A stretch of DNA of 64,000 bases from Apostichopus japonicus (taxonomy: Eukaryota > Echinodermata > Holothuroidea > Aspidochirotida > Stichopodidae). This document shows positions 27,301 to 38,952 of this stretch, piece by piece. Each line of letters begins with the position of its first letter. Within the stretch, counting starts at the first letter, position 1. The notes under the pieces were generated by a model, which was given only the letters and a program-made list of their open reading frames with translations, searched no databases and was not told the DNA's origin. The position numbers and the translations under genes were made by a program. The stretch is from positions 14,362,077 to 14,426,076 of the forward strand of contig NC_092582.1 of assembly GCF_037975245.1 (NCBI RefSeq), read 5' to 3'.

Positions 27301-27891
27301 TCGCGAGACAGAGGAAAATCCTGACAACATAGCGGGACCACCCTCTGATAAATTTACTTATAACCTATTTAAAACAAATATATAAGAAAATATAAAAGAG
27401 CAATTAATTCATTCAGTTAAATAAATTCAAAGAATTGGAAAAGCTTATTGTCGCTTTTTTTCCTTCTTTCTTTTCGATCTTTCGAATAATACCCGCGAAA
27501 GTGAACCGTAGTCAGCAAAGATTTGCGATGTAATGGCAATAAAATGAGCTATTCTTGGTTATCAGTCGAGCAAAAAATGGACGATACAGGCATATAAACA
27601 GCAATAATGTAATACATTGAAAATTAATGATAAAATTAATTATATAATACTAAGAGAAAAAAAAAGGAAAATTATGAAATTCTGTACCATAAATTTGAAG
27701 GTACCATCCTTTATACAACGCATCGTGTAATACGTATATACACCTCGAACGCCATAGGCTATAACCTTTTGATTTTGTGAGATATATATATATAAACTCA
27801 TAGAAATTCTTTCAATGAGATAATACTCTGCTGTAACTCTAACTGTAAACTTCTAGCGTGCCTCGACTTTTCTTTGACTTTGTCCTTATTT

Positions 27892-27926
<35 letters not shown>

Positions 27927-28633
27927 TTTGTAACGTTAATTCCTGAAGTACAATAAACCCCAATTCAAGGCACTTTTAATCGCCCGTTTGGAGGAGAGGG
28001 GTATAAGAATTAGAGAGAAGTTCAAATTCACAAGAAGTGAAAAGACCTATACACTGAAAGGTTACCCGAGTACATTTTCCGTGTGAACAATGCGAAATAT
28101 CTGGGTGATATGTACTGACAGGTAGTAAACCCTCAAACCGTAGTAAAATAGTACCGACGCCTATATGCGCCATTTTTTTTTTATCATATTCGGAATACAA
28201 TGGCCGAGTCATAGTTATTTATGAAAGGCTAAAATTAATGGATTTATAGCTGAGAGAGGGATGGTGGGTAGGGTCTTTAAATTGTCATATAGTTTTCCTG
28301 TGTTAAAGGGTGTGGGGGGGGGGGGGTTTGACGGGAAGGGGGTATGTGATATACTAACCGTCAGAATATAATTTTCATGTCACTTTATACACCTTTGTAC
28401 AACGCTGACGTTCGCATGGTATAGATCAAATTACAACATCCTACAGCCGTGTAATTGGTAATTAAATCTTTATGACAATGGTACTGTTTTACTTGTACTG
28501 TTGGTATACCTGCCTGAGGCAATCAGAGAAATCTGTTACTTGCATAGACCAGGAAGGGTCCCCTGAGGGTGTAGTTACCACATGTTGGTTTATGGACAAA
28601 CTCAATACTAATTTTTTTTTTATAATAATAATA

Positions 28634-29106
28634 ATGAGAATGAGAATGACAATGAGAATGAGAAAGAGAATGAGAATGAGAATGAGAATCACAATCACAA
28701 TCACAGTCACAATCACAGTCACAGTCACAATCACAATCAGAACCAGAATCACAATCACAATCACAGTCACAATCACAATCACAATCACAATCACAATCAG
28801 AACTAGAATCAGAATCACAATCAGAATCAGATTCAGAATCACAATCAGAATCAGAATCACAATCACAATCAGAATAACAATCACAATCACAATCAGAATC
28901 AGATTCAGAATCACAATCAGAATCACAGTCACAATCAGAATCACAATCAGAATAACAATCACAATCAGAATCAGATTCAGAATCACAATCACAATCACAA
29001 TCACAATCACAATCAGAATAACAATCACAATCACAATCACAACCAGAATCAGAATAAGAATAACAATCACAATCAGAATCACAACCAGAATCAGAATAAG
29101 AATAAC
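28634..29106. repeat. Hexanucleotide satellite (TCACAA/TCAGAA)n
   Basis: About 470 bp of CACAATCACAATCAGAATCAG-type units, starting as GAATGA and shifting to TCACAA, TCAGAA, TCACAG and TCAGAT variants. The unit is six bases long and the common variants create no stops. Long frames therefore stay open on both strands (Ile-Thr or Arg repeats on +, Ser-Asp-Cys and Ile-Val on -). These are not genes. It lies in PRDM12 intron 1. Confidence 0.95.
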
Positions 29107-29872
29107 TATGAAAATGTACAGTAATGAAAAAACTAGACATCTTGGCTGCAGTTATCACACACAAACAAGACTTCATTTATCTCCTGCAAAAATAATCGTT
29201 AAACAGAGACTTCTCTTTACTGGAATATAGAAGTAGCTTATAGTCCACAAACAGATATAAAAGTTAAAGTCTCAAAAGGGTATAGGGATCATGTCGAATT
29301 AAGCACCCATGCTATAACAAATTTGCAATCAGTGAAGCAAGGAATTACAAACCATGCATGCTGGGTGAAACATGTTAATGTTACACCAGAACGTAATGTT
29401 AATGTACAAGAGATACAAGTGGTACGGTTTATTGTTCATACACTAATATCATTCATTGGAGAAATGAACAGTTTTCCCTTTTTACGACAAAGAGTCTAAA
29501 TATTGATTTTTCTTAATATTACAATAATTAAGGTCAGGATCACCTCTCGGTGTTAAGTGTGCAAAATCAAAGAATTTAAACAAAAAATTCATTATTATTT
29601 TCAGTAAAATATGTGGGTCACTATCAAGTTACGAAGGCAGGTTTTCTCGCTGCATGGTGTACTTCGCTGCAGGTCACAGTAATAGGAATATAGACTGCTC
29701 ACTTTCAACATTTGAGAACGTGAGCTAAAGTGACATTTGTAATAAGCACCCCGCTATTCGCCACCGATCATATATTGGTGTGCTATAAAATATTACTGTG
29801 TTACCCACTGACTTTTTATGGTTTTCTGTGGTTGATTATCTATGTTAGTACATGCATGTAAACATGTAGGCC

Positions 29873-29991
29873 TATGTATGTATGTATGTATGTATGTATG
29901 TATGTATGTATGTATGTATGTATGTATGTATGTATGTATGTATGTATGTGTGTATGTATGTATGTATGTATGTATGTATGTATGTGTGTAT
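29873..29991. repeat. (TATG)n microsatellite
   Basis: Close to 30 tandem TATG units with two G-for-A changes (TGTGTATG). The apparent Met-Tyr-Val-Cys frame is an artefact. It lies in PRDM12 intron 1. Confidence 0.97.
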
Positions 29992-30380
29992 TCAAAAGAT
30001 TAATTCATAAAGGTTTATCCTGTAAATATCTTTCTGTTCGTGTATGTATTAAACTTCTTCACTAGTGATGATTCGGATGTTTGTTTGCTGATGCAGTTGG
30101 GGGGGGGGGGGGGATGAGGACTAAAGAAACTGCAGTGATCCACCCATTGTCGGTAATTAGCGCTATACTGCTACTACTGACGGCAATCACTTTCCGTTCA
30201 TTCCAAGATGGTGGTTCAGGGTATACATAGGTTTGTTTCTCCTTTATTATGTCCACATTAAATGACTTTCAGCATTGACTTTACTACACTTTTTTTCACC
30301 TACCGTCAAATTTTACAGCACTTCGAGAAACATATAAATAGATCTTTTTGAGAATATAACTGTTTGATAATGGAAGGATA

Positions 30381-30590
30381 CATTCACCTGTATCTATGCA
30401 AATGAGCTGTTTGATTGGCTGTTGATCGTATGTATGCACGTTCATCTATGTAACGAGCTGCTTGATTGGCTTATTGGACGCAGATATGTACATTCATCTA
30501 TGTAACGAGTTTTTTTTATTGGTCATTGCAGCGTGTATGCACATTCATATATGTAACGAGCTACTTGATTGGCTATTGGCCATATATGGA
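30381..30590. repeat. Four-unit tandem array carrying CCAAT boxes
   Basis: Units start near 30381, 30439, 30491 and 30542 (period about 50-58 bp). Each reads CATTCATCTATGTAACGAGC, then TTGATTGGCT or TTATTGGTC, then a variable stretch ending GTATGCA or ATATGTA. Every unit holds an ATTGG (inverted CCAAT), some two. Unit 1 also has an octamer ATGCAAAT at 30396-30403. It is non-coding; a regulatory role is possible but unproven. Confidence 0.8.
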
Positions 30591-33500
30591 TACACAAAAC
30601 CATGAATTATATATAACCAGAGGCGGAGTCTAGGAATTTATAAAGGATGGGTGTGGGCCTGGGTAGTTGATGTCGACGCCCATGTAAGGAAGATGGATGG
30701 GGTTTCTCACACACAAAACTAGAAATAAAAAACAGTAGACTTCAAATGATACACAATGATCCGCAGTGTACTATTAAGTGTATTTGGTAAAAGTAGTCCA
30801 TATGAATATATACAAGTTGGTTACATTTCGCCGTTCCATGCATAAGCTGGTATCAGACTAGTTTTATATGTCTTTTGTCAAGCCCAGTCTCCTTATAGCT
30901 AGATATTTTCTCTATCCTTCTATATTTCCTTTTGTTAAAATGTCAAGATTATTTTTTTCGGTCCCATTTCGCCGTTTTTAAATTATACTAAAATCGACGC
31001 CTTCGGCTATGCGCACGTTCCCCCCCCCCCCCTTTTTTTCTTTTTCTGTCACATATATTCATCATTCGCTTATCATTGACAATTAACCGTTTAAATAAAA
31101 ACACACACAAAAAAAGAAGCTAAACGTTGTTTAACGTCAAGGTGTGACCCCCGACCCGGCAGGTACCAATGGGATCCAGGGGGTCACAATGTTTTAAAAT
31201 ATGTTATTTTCTTGCGTCGTAAATTTTTATGCGACCGTCTCGCGGACCCTACGGGACATCTGTATACATATACATACATATATATATATGTATATATAAT
31301 ATGCTCACGATTTACAGAAGTTTGTTTCCCTTCATTTACTTTCTAAGTCTCCAACTAAGTTTCAATTCACCGCCGTTCAACACCGAATAATTCATTTCCA
31401 GTTTCCCGCTGACTTCCCATGTTTTATTACATTAATGGCCACCTCCGTTGGTCAAGCCATAACAAACTGAAGGGTAACTTCTTCTTGCAGTGTAATGAAT
31501 GTTTCAACACAGTCATTTGCTCAATATATGTCATTATTATATGAAAAATTATTTGTTGCTCACGTGACGCTTTAACAATAGGTGGAATGGCCACACACAC
31601 ACACACACTCACTCACTCACAAACATTAATCCACGCATGCGCATCTATAAGCCATATACTTCTCGGCGTCATGTTGCAAAAAAAAGAAGAGAAAAATATG
31701 AAATCTGTCATAAGTGATTATTTTCCCACGGTCAGGAAGGTGTTTGGTGTATATGCAAAGAAATTACATTATGATAACTAATTTATTATTCAAATCATAA
31801 TAATAATAATAAGAAGAAAATAAACAATGAATTTAAACATTTATAGGTTTTAATTGACATATTAAGTCAAATGAAATTCGGACTATGATTGCGTATCTAG
31901 TATAGTCGGTTAAGAGTATATGGTCGGTGCTTAACTAAACGACTGCAAGGAGTCTAAGGGACCCATGTTATCATACGTCAAATGCATACGAAGGCCGAGA
32001 ATTCACACCGTATGGGAGGGGGGGGGGGGGATATACAACCCAAACTATTGTTATGAGTAACTTCATGTCGTATACATGAGAGTAAGATCTTGCAAATTCC
32101 GTCTTTTGAAAAGCAACGATAGTTCTGTCTAGTTTTTATTTTAGGGTTAAAAGGCACCACTTTTTTACATGTTCAGAGAGTGAACCTTCCTTATTGTGGG
32201 TATTGGTAGAGTACATATCTGTATTGGTTTGCAACAAACTGGATTAGAAAAACAAAATGGAGAAATGGGGATGGGTAAGGAGGTACTTCTTCGTCAGGAA
32301 TTAACCCAGTCCCTGACCTCTATGATAGTGAAATTGTAAACCAGTATACTACTCTAGTTGACTTTGACGCAAACTTTGTCGCACCATTTTAGACCTTCAA
32401 TGGAAAGATTAAATCCATGGAAAAATACTTAAACACGTTTACATTATTCCACTGACGTCACAACAGGAATGAAAATGAGCATTGGTTTCTGAATGAAACC
32501 ATAAAACATTTACTTACATCCTTCTTTATTTTTTATTTTTGCAATATATTTAATGTTTATTAACTCGCCAATTATAGCAACAACCAAATGGATGTAACCA
32601 CAGAGGTATATTAGTTAGATTGAAGGTTACACACAAATATGTATGAATTTCACATGGGTTAGGCTCAGAGAGATGAGTACCAACGCATACGATAGGCTAC
32701 AGTATTAAAACGAAAGTGGAAACATTGAAAAAGAGAAGCGAAAAAGCTGGATCCCAGTTTGCTCGTAAAACCTTTAGTGAAATACACCAAAATAAAAATG
32801 ACTCAAATATATTCAAATTTAAGCTTTCTTTTCCAAATATATCCATCACAATAACTAAGTACTCTAAATTCACCAATTGACGGCTATGATATTAAAGTTT
32901 GTGGCCAACAAAATTTAAAAAATCCCATCTCTTCTCTTTACCAAAAACAAAAATCCAAAAACTAGGCTGAACTTCTTCATCACGCTTTAACAGGTTCAAT
33001 AACTTTGATTTCAAGTTAATATGTTGATTTCTGAAACACTATAATTACATGTCCATGTTTTTGTCTATTCCATCTTTTTTTAATTGTATTCTTCTGTTTT
33101 TACAATTAGTAACGTATCTCTACTCTTTCTATGCAATATTAAAACATCTAATTAGGAAGGGGAAACAATACTGTTATATTTTCATGTTTTTTATTCTTCT
33201 TCAGTCTCTCTGCTCCCCCCCCCCCTTGTTTTTTTATTTCGCTTTCCCTTTTATTCCCTTCTCGTATTTTCAATTTTCAATCACTTTGCCTGTATCTCAA
33301 AACTCAATTGACCGTATATAAACTAACTTAGTCAATAATATTCTGATTATAAATATTTCAACTAACCCATGAAACGGCTAGTTACTCTCGCTGAATCATT
33401 ACACCTTAAAAGAAATGAACCGATTCTTGGACCAAAAAAAAAAAAAAAATTATTATATGATTTAAGGTGTTTAATGAAGCTGTCACCATCTAAGGGAATT

Positions 33501-34900
33501 GATGAGTGGGTTATTTCTTAGCGGATTGTCTTTAACGGCGCTCAATGGAAACAACATACCAACCTCGTCAAATGATTACAAACGAAAGTCATCAATCTTG
33601 TACGCTCGTTGCGAAGAACTAGAAAAGATTTTTTTTTTATTATTGTCGTGCGCGAAAGAGAGGAGAAATTGAGTGAAAGAAAGAGATTAAGGAGGACCAA
33701 AAATAGGTATTTATAGAAATTTCTAGCCGTGATACCGAACAAGGTCTTTATTGTCAAATTAAATAGACAGTAGCGGAAGAAAACAGAGGATAAAGTTACT
33801 AAACATTAGGGGGAAATAATCCTTTTTAAAGTCAATCTTAATTGAATAATTAAAACAAGAAAGAGTAAGAGAGGGAGAGGGAGACACTAAAGTGAATTGA
33901 TTTTGAGCAAAACGATGGAACTTTTTAGTGTTTCCTGTATAAGAAAAAAAAAATCGGTTGATATTAAAAGAAATGTCAACGGCTATTACAGATACATTAG
34001 GGTGGATTGAATTACGAGAAATGTTTACATAATAAACGAAAAATAGTTTTGATAGGCCAGAAGGAAAAAAGAAGAAGAAGGAGAAGGAGAAAAAGGAGGA
34101 AAAATGAGCTAAGAAGAACACAATCATTAAGTAATAGCATGTTGGAATGATAAATAAATTACTGTTTTATTTATTAGAGTATACCGGTAATCTCAGCCTA
34201 TCTATAGGGTAAACAAATACTTGACAGACTATAATGAAAAATTGTCCGTGAACTATATTTACTAAAATAATTTGGGGAAGAGAAAGGGGGTGGATGGCGG
34301 TACACGGATTCATATACGGAGATCAATCTTACAATATTATATACAAAGAAAAAAAAACAAGATTAATCGATAGATAATATAATTACTTTTTCATCTTTTA
34401 AGGTCTATTAGAAGTATTCCTTACTTTCCTTAAAAGGATTGACCCAATCGGTGGTCATGACAGTGATGATGAATCAAAGGAAGGGAGAAAGAGGAGAGAA
34501 AGGGGTGGGGGGGGGTGGGGGTTAAATCTCTACAAACTATATGCATTCAATTGTGTATTGTAGATTCTAGATTTTACTGTGGGGTACCATGATTAAGATT
34601 GCCAATTTATAATGGAGTTTCGGTCATAAAGGTTCATGGACTATCAGACAATAAATGGTACACGTTGCATAGCAATGGGAAAAACTTCAGATAAATTTCA
34701 GATTTTTTAATACAAGCAGGGGGGTTGGTGGGGGGGGGCATGTGAGGTACACGCATTGGGTACATATTTAACGGGGATATCCCAGTTCAGGACAAAGGGA
34801 AGAAGAATATGAAGAATGGGATGAAGTAAGATGGACTGAAGTGGAGTGTTTGTTGGATAATGTGAAAAACATAGATGTTAACTATATATATCTTACATTC

Positions 34901-35113
34901 GGGTTCAATTGTTTCATTATCAGAAATGCCGATATACACATAAAAAATATAAATAATACATTTTTCTAACGATGAGACATATTTCATTTTCAGGAATGCC
35001 GAACTATGTACATAACAAGTAAATAATATGATATTTTTGTCAAGCAATGGGTTCGCGTTGTTTCATTGTCAGGAATATAGTTTTTAACAATGGCTCAATT
35101 GTTTCATTGACAG
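34901..35113 (+). promoter_or_regulatory. Cluster of four duplicated 3' splice-site segments before PRDM12 exon 2
   Basis: The block GTTTCATT.TCAG followed by RATGCCG recurs with AGs at about 34921-34923, 34991-34993, 35070-35072 and 35111-35113. Only the last AG gives an open exon in phase with exon 1. From the other three, the frame set by exon 1 meets a stop within about ten codons. The last copy is the real acceptor, and the upstream ones are decayed duplicates or decoys. Confidence 0.7.
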
Positions 35114-35286
35114 GGATGCCGATGCCCTCACAGGTGACTCTGTCGCCCTCATCAATACCAGGCTCAGCTATTGGAGTATTCACCCGTGACTGGATTAAGG
35201 AGGGCACCGAAATGGGGCCATACACCGGAAGAATTGTCTTACCGAATGACGTCAGTCCTAATCTTAACAATAGTTTTATGTGGGAG
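35114..35286 (+). CDS. PRDM12 exon 2 (first part of the PR domain)
   Basis: Encodes the split Gly51 and residues 52-108. After a short MPMPSQ leader comes the start of the PR (SET-related) domain: VTLSPSSIPGSAIGVFTRDW, then IKEGTEMGPYTGRIV and a stretch ending NNSFMWE. It is close to the vertebrate PRDM12 stretch ([39 protein letters not shown]). The acceptor is TTGACAG at 35113 and the donor GAG|GTAATT at 35286/35287, ending on a codon boundary. The phase-1 start completes a GGG codon with the last base of exon 1. An alternative acceptor (CAG|GTGACT at 35133/35134) is phase 0 and would break the frame. Identification as PRDM12 rather than another PRDM is firm. Confidence 0.95.
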
Positions 35287-37695
35287 GTAATTATATTTAA
35301 GCTCTTTTTTTTACATATATGTATATATATATATTAATAGGTATTATAAAGATTTAGACTTGAAATATTTCCAAGTAGCCTCCTATACTCATAACCATAA
35401 ACCATATCCTATAAGATTGCTTTGTTTATGGCGCGAAAAGTAATTTAACGCCGAAAATTTCACGTTAATGATCCATGAATGATAACATCGATATTGTAAT
35501 TTCATAACATCGTGTGATTTAATTAAGAATAAAAGTTTTTTTTTTAAACAATCTAGAGAGCTCATATAACTGGATCGACGTAATTATGTTAAACTTTATT
35601 CATGCATTTAATCTAAGAAGCTGAGTTGATGCGCGTTTATACAAATCTGAACCTTCGCTAATTAACGCTAACATCCAAACTCAGCAGCAAAATTTGCCCT
35701 ACATGCACCAATGACCTCTCGCTATATGGCCAATTAAGCGACATGATGCCGATTACTGTACGAATTTAAATTTTGACATTAACAACTCCATAAGGGGAGG
35801 GGTATTTCAATACACGAATATATGATAGAGGTATTTGTTGTGATATTCTTTGGTTTTGAGGTGGGACTTCAAGGGGGGGGGAGGGGACGGAGGGGGTGGC
35901 AGAGGGGCATTCACATTCCTGTGAAGTTTCTTCTTACCTGTCAATTGCGTCTACGGTACATAATGACAAAGAAGTAAACGATGATGTTGTTGTTGTTGTC
36001 CTTTTTTTGTGCGAGAAGGGGTAAATAACGACAATTGACCTATTATCTAATTTTCATGTCAACAGCCGAGAATAAGTAGCCTATGTAGTGAGAGAAGATT
36101 GCGAGGAAAGGGAGAAGCAAATTGCAATTGGACATAATTGAAATTGAAATTTCCTATGTGGGTATAGTTTCCTGAAAGTGGCGGTCCCGTATTCCCAACC
36201 CCTCCCCCAACCCTCACCCATTGAAAAATAACAACAGAAAAGGACGCACATTTATCCCGGTTCTAAAGTAATTGTTTCATGGGTTTCACAAAACGAAATT
36301 AATTATTTATACAACATTCGACCTAGAACGTTCTTATTTTGGGGGCAGTTTATGCCTCATCTCCCACCCCCCCCCCTCTTCCTCCCCATATATACAAACA
36401 TGCGTACATCGATGTCTTTAGCACATACTGTGTTTACCATACAGCAACTTACACCCAAATACGTCAATAATGACCGGCGAACCCATTACATGCTATACAA
36501 TTTGGAAATACTTCTATACCACCCCCCCCCCCACCCACCTGCAAATAGAATACTGAGCTTCTTGGATTGTGTATATATACTACATTAAGTTCTTAAACTT
36601 GATATTTGGTTTTTGACAACTCAATTTCGAATGCGAATTCCAAACACCCGTAAAGAAAACATTTATTGATACTTTCAGTGCGTAGTCTAACTCCCTATTC
36701 TTCTGACATGCATAATTCTTAACATTCCCTCGTGACCATGCAATAAAATAAAAATGTAACACCTCTCCTAGATTCTGTCAAGACTGTTACGCGGATTATG
36801 AGTTTCTGGAGTCCCAGTCCTATTGCTGTTCTTTGGAATGTCGCTTCCTCCCTCTGAAAGTAAACGCAACACAACAGAGGAAGAGAGAGACTGCTTGTGG
36901 GGCGGGGGGGGGGTGCGTATAAGCGTATTGTGTGACATTGACGTCAGCCCATACCCTATTTTTAGTTCTAAATTCTATTTTTCCTATTTTTTAAATATAT
37001 TTATTTTTAGATATTGATCATAATGTTTAAAAGTATTTCGATCCTAATAGGATCTTCTCCAGAGGTTAACTGAAGGAAAACAAACTAAGAACACATGAAG
37101 AGATATAAAATGTACAGATAATTCAATTGCTCATTCGTTTGTCTAATTTAATTATCTGTCCATTTGTGTCTCGTAATGTGTCCTTAGGTTGCTTTCGTAT
37201 CAGTAAGTCTCTGAAGCAGATCCTGCTAGGATCGAAACGTCAGCCCCCTAACATTTACATATTTACCTCTATATAGGCATTCTGTACTAGATTAGCAGTT
37301 TGTGAACATTGCTATCTCTCATTAATTGTAGTATGGGAAAGGAAACCAAATTGAAATATAGGGATGAGGTAAATTAGCCTCACGAGGTTTTGCAATGTTT
37401 ACCTATAATCCGCGGTATAACACTGCGGACAAAACGGCTATCACATGTACAACATGATGAGCGTGCTAATTCAGAGAGAGGTAAGGGTGGGGTTTAGGCT
37501 GAGGGAAGGGGGGGGTGAGGGGAAGGAAGGAGTAAAACACATCGCATACACATACATACAAGATACTCCACCTCGTCTCTGAACAAGACAAAGCACATGC
37601 TCGCCGTGACCTCACCGATTTATTTGACAAAAGATGGTCCCAGAGTAAGTTTTCATTATCATTTTACATGCATTTATTCTTCTTTGTTTACGAAG
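35287..37695 (+). other. PRDM12 intron 2
   Basis: About 2.4 kb of non-coding sequence with G/C runs near 35872-35900, 36367-36376, 36522-36532 and 36902-36912. At 37036-37237 it carries an inverted pair of CTGA..GAAA motifs, listed separately. It ends TTTGTTTACGAAG at exon 3. Confidence 0.8.
37036..37237. repeat. Inverted pair of ribozyme-like / retroelement-tail motifs
   Basis: A 29-nt motif reads on the + strand at 37209-37237 as CTCTGAAGCAGATCC, then TGCTAGGATCGAAA. On the - strand it occurs at 37036-37064 with 25 of 29 positions the same. Each can form a five-pair GATCC/GGATC hairpin between a CTGA-like box and GAAA. That layout recalls the hammerhead core often carried by Penelope-like and related elements, but the CTGANGA box is not intact. 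No coding sequence lies between them. Element identity is uncertain. Confidence 0.45.
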
Positions 37696-37851
37696 GTTTA
37701 TGACGATCACGGTACCTTGAGTCATTTCGTAGATGCATCGGACGAGGGTCTTCAGACGTGGATGTGCTTTGTCAACAGCGCCCGCAATGACCAAGAACAA
37801 AACCTCGAAGTAGTTCAGATGGGCAAGGAGATCTATTATAAAGCAATCAAA
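37696..37851 (+). CDS. PRDM12 exon 3 (central PR domain)
   Basis: Encodes residues 109-160 in phase 0 at both ends. It includes VYDDHGTLSHFVDASDEG, then LQTWMCFVNSARNDQEQNLE and VVQMGKEIYYKAIK. The WM..xNxARN.QEQNLE block is the most conserved part of PR domains and matches vertebrate PRDM12 ([20 protein letters not shown]) nearly word for word. The acceptor is TTTACGAAG at 37695 and the donor AAA|GTAAGT at 37851/37852. Like other PR domains it lacks the canonical SET catalytic motif, in keeping with a recruiter rather than a strong methyltransferase. Confidence 0.96.
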
Positions 37852-37887
37852 GTAAGTGTAAGAAAGGAATAATAAAACAAAATAATA

Positions 37888-37889
37888 AT

Positions 37890-37924
<35 letters not shown>

Positions 37925-37983
37925 TGACGATGATGATGATGACGACGACGATGACGATGATGATGATGACGATGGTGATAATA
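37888..37983. repeat. GAC/GAT trinucleotide repeat
   Basis: About 96 bp of GACGAT-type triplets on the + strand, beginning some 36 bp after the donor of PRDM12 exon 3. The His/Arg-rich minus-strand frame across it is an artefact. Its closeness to a splice donor makes length change potentially relevant to splicing. Confidence 0.93.
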
Positions 37984-38666
37984 ATCGTTGCTTTTTGGTT
38001 TCAATGATAATCTGCTGTAGATCTGTAATATGGAGACTTGAACAGCAATTATAGTGGCGGGTGAATTGTGCGTTTTAGCGAGTAGATTTTTAGTCCCGGT
38101 ACCAAATTGTACTTTTAAAAATATTTCAGTGTCGAGGCCTGAAAACCTTTAGAACATGATTCCTCACGGTAGAAATCATGGATACTTTTCATACATGGTA
38201 TATGGATTTGCCATATTCAGTGCAATAATCCTGTTGCTTGTGAGGTTAAATCTCATATGAGGTCACCAGAGGTCAAACTCTGAAAAATCTTTTACATGTT
38301 ATCTGTGCAATGAAGTCATTGAAACCTCAATGCATTTTGCATTCTGGTTTATTTAATTATTACCGATACACTAATGCAAATTTCAGTAATGATGCAAGTT
38401 ACAATACACCGATCTTGCTTCAAATATAATAGAATTCCTATTAACATTAAACGTATGTCTCTGCCCATCCTTATATGAGTGACCTGTTAGTTACGTCACT
38501 GAGGAGTGGGTGGGCGTGGATGAGGTAAGGGGAGTGAACTGGAACCAAACATCTAAAGACATTCTTCTTATCTCATCTTTCTTTCGTTTCGTTTAGTTAC
38601 GTTATGTTCAAGTGTACGGAAAACTTACTCAAGTCGTTTTATGCTTTCGTTCATTCTTTTTGACAG

Positions 38667-38775
38667 ACGATACCTCCGGATCAAGAGTTACTTGTGTACT
38701 ATGGTAACACATACGAGATGTTTCTAGGGATACCAATAGGTCTGGCCAACACAGAACAAAAAACAGTAAAAACAG
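38667..38775 (+). CDS. PRDM12 exon 4 (end of the PR domain and linker)
   Basis: Encodes residues 161-196 plus one base: [20 protein letters not shown], then GIPIGLANTEQ and a Lys/Thr-rich linker. It closes the PR domain; vertebrate PRDM12 has [23 protein letters not shown] here, with Trp for the first Tyr of VYYG. The acceptor is TTTTTGACAG at 38666. The donor is ACAG|GTAAAC at 38775/38776, phase 1, matching exon 5. The linker to the fingers is poorly conserved and lacks the vertebrate acidic stretch. Confidence 0.95.
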
Positions 38776-38952
38776 GTAAACAGAATAAGGGATGCAATTT
38801 TTAATATTTGAGAAGAATATTGCATCACGGGAATCATCGTATGTATGATTATTATAGCGAGTAGAGCGGGCGGGGTCGGCTTGACCAAGGGTAAGACACG
38901 AGACACGATGTTATTTGGGCATTTGAATGCTAGTGACGTCACTTTTAGGAGT

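Larger units (their letters stand above)
17950..35113 (+). other. PRDM12 intron 1 (about 17.2 kb)
   Basis: It starts GTAAGT and ends TTGACAG. Apart from the repeats listed separately, it holds AT-rich sequence, many G- or C-runs (about 20213-20222, 21671-21680, 23394-23405, 28314-28326, 30100-30113, 31021-31033 and 32020-32030) and a GT microsatellite near 27897-27925. A lone hAT-like terminus (GATCCGCCCCTG) sits at about 25541-25552. No convincing extra exon was seen. Long first introns are common in developmental regulators and may hold enhancers; this is inference. Confidence 0.7.

Noticed and set aside
28472-29230. Open frame of 252 codons on + and about 200 on -
   Set aside because: Almost all of it is the hexanucleotide satellite. 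The ends show no domain or splice logic.
30619-30640. CAGAGGCGGAGTCTAGG resembling a hAT left end
   Set aside because: No matching right end was found downstream.
35134-35286. Alternative exon 2 start at CAG|GTGACT
   Set aside because: It is phase 0 and does not fit the phase-1 end of exon 1, while the AG at 35113 does.
37612-38004. Minus-strand frame of 130 codons rich in His/Arg
   Set aside because: Antisense of PRDM12 exon 3 plus the GAC/GAT repeat.
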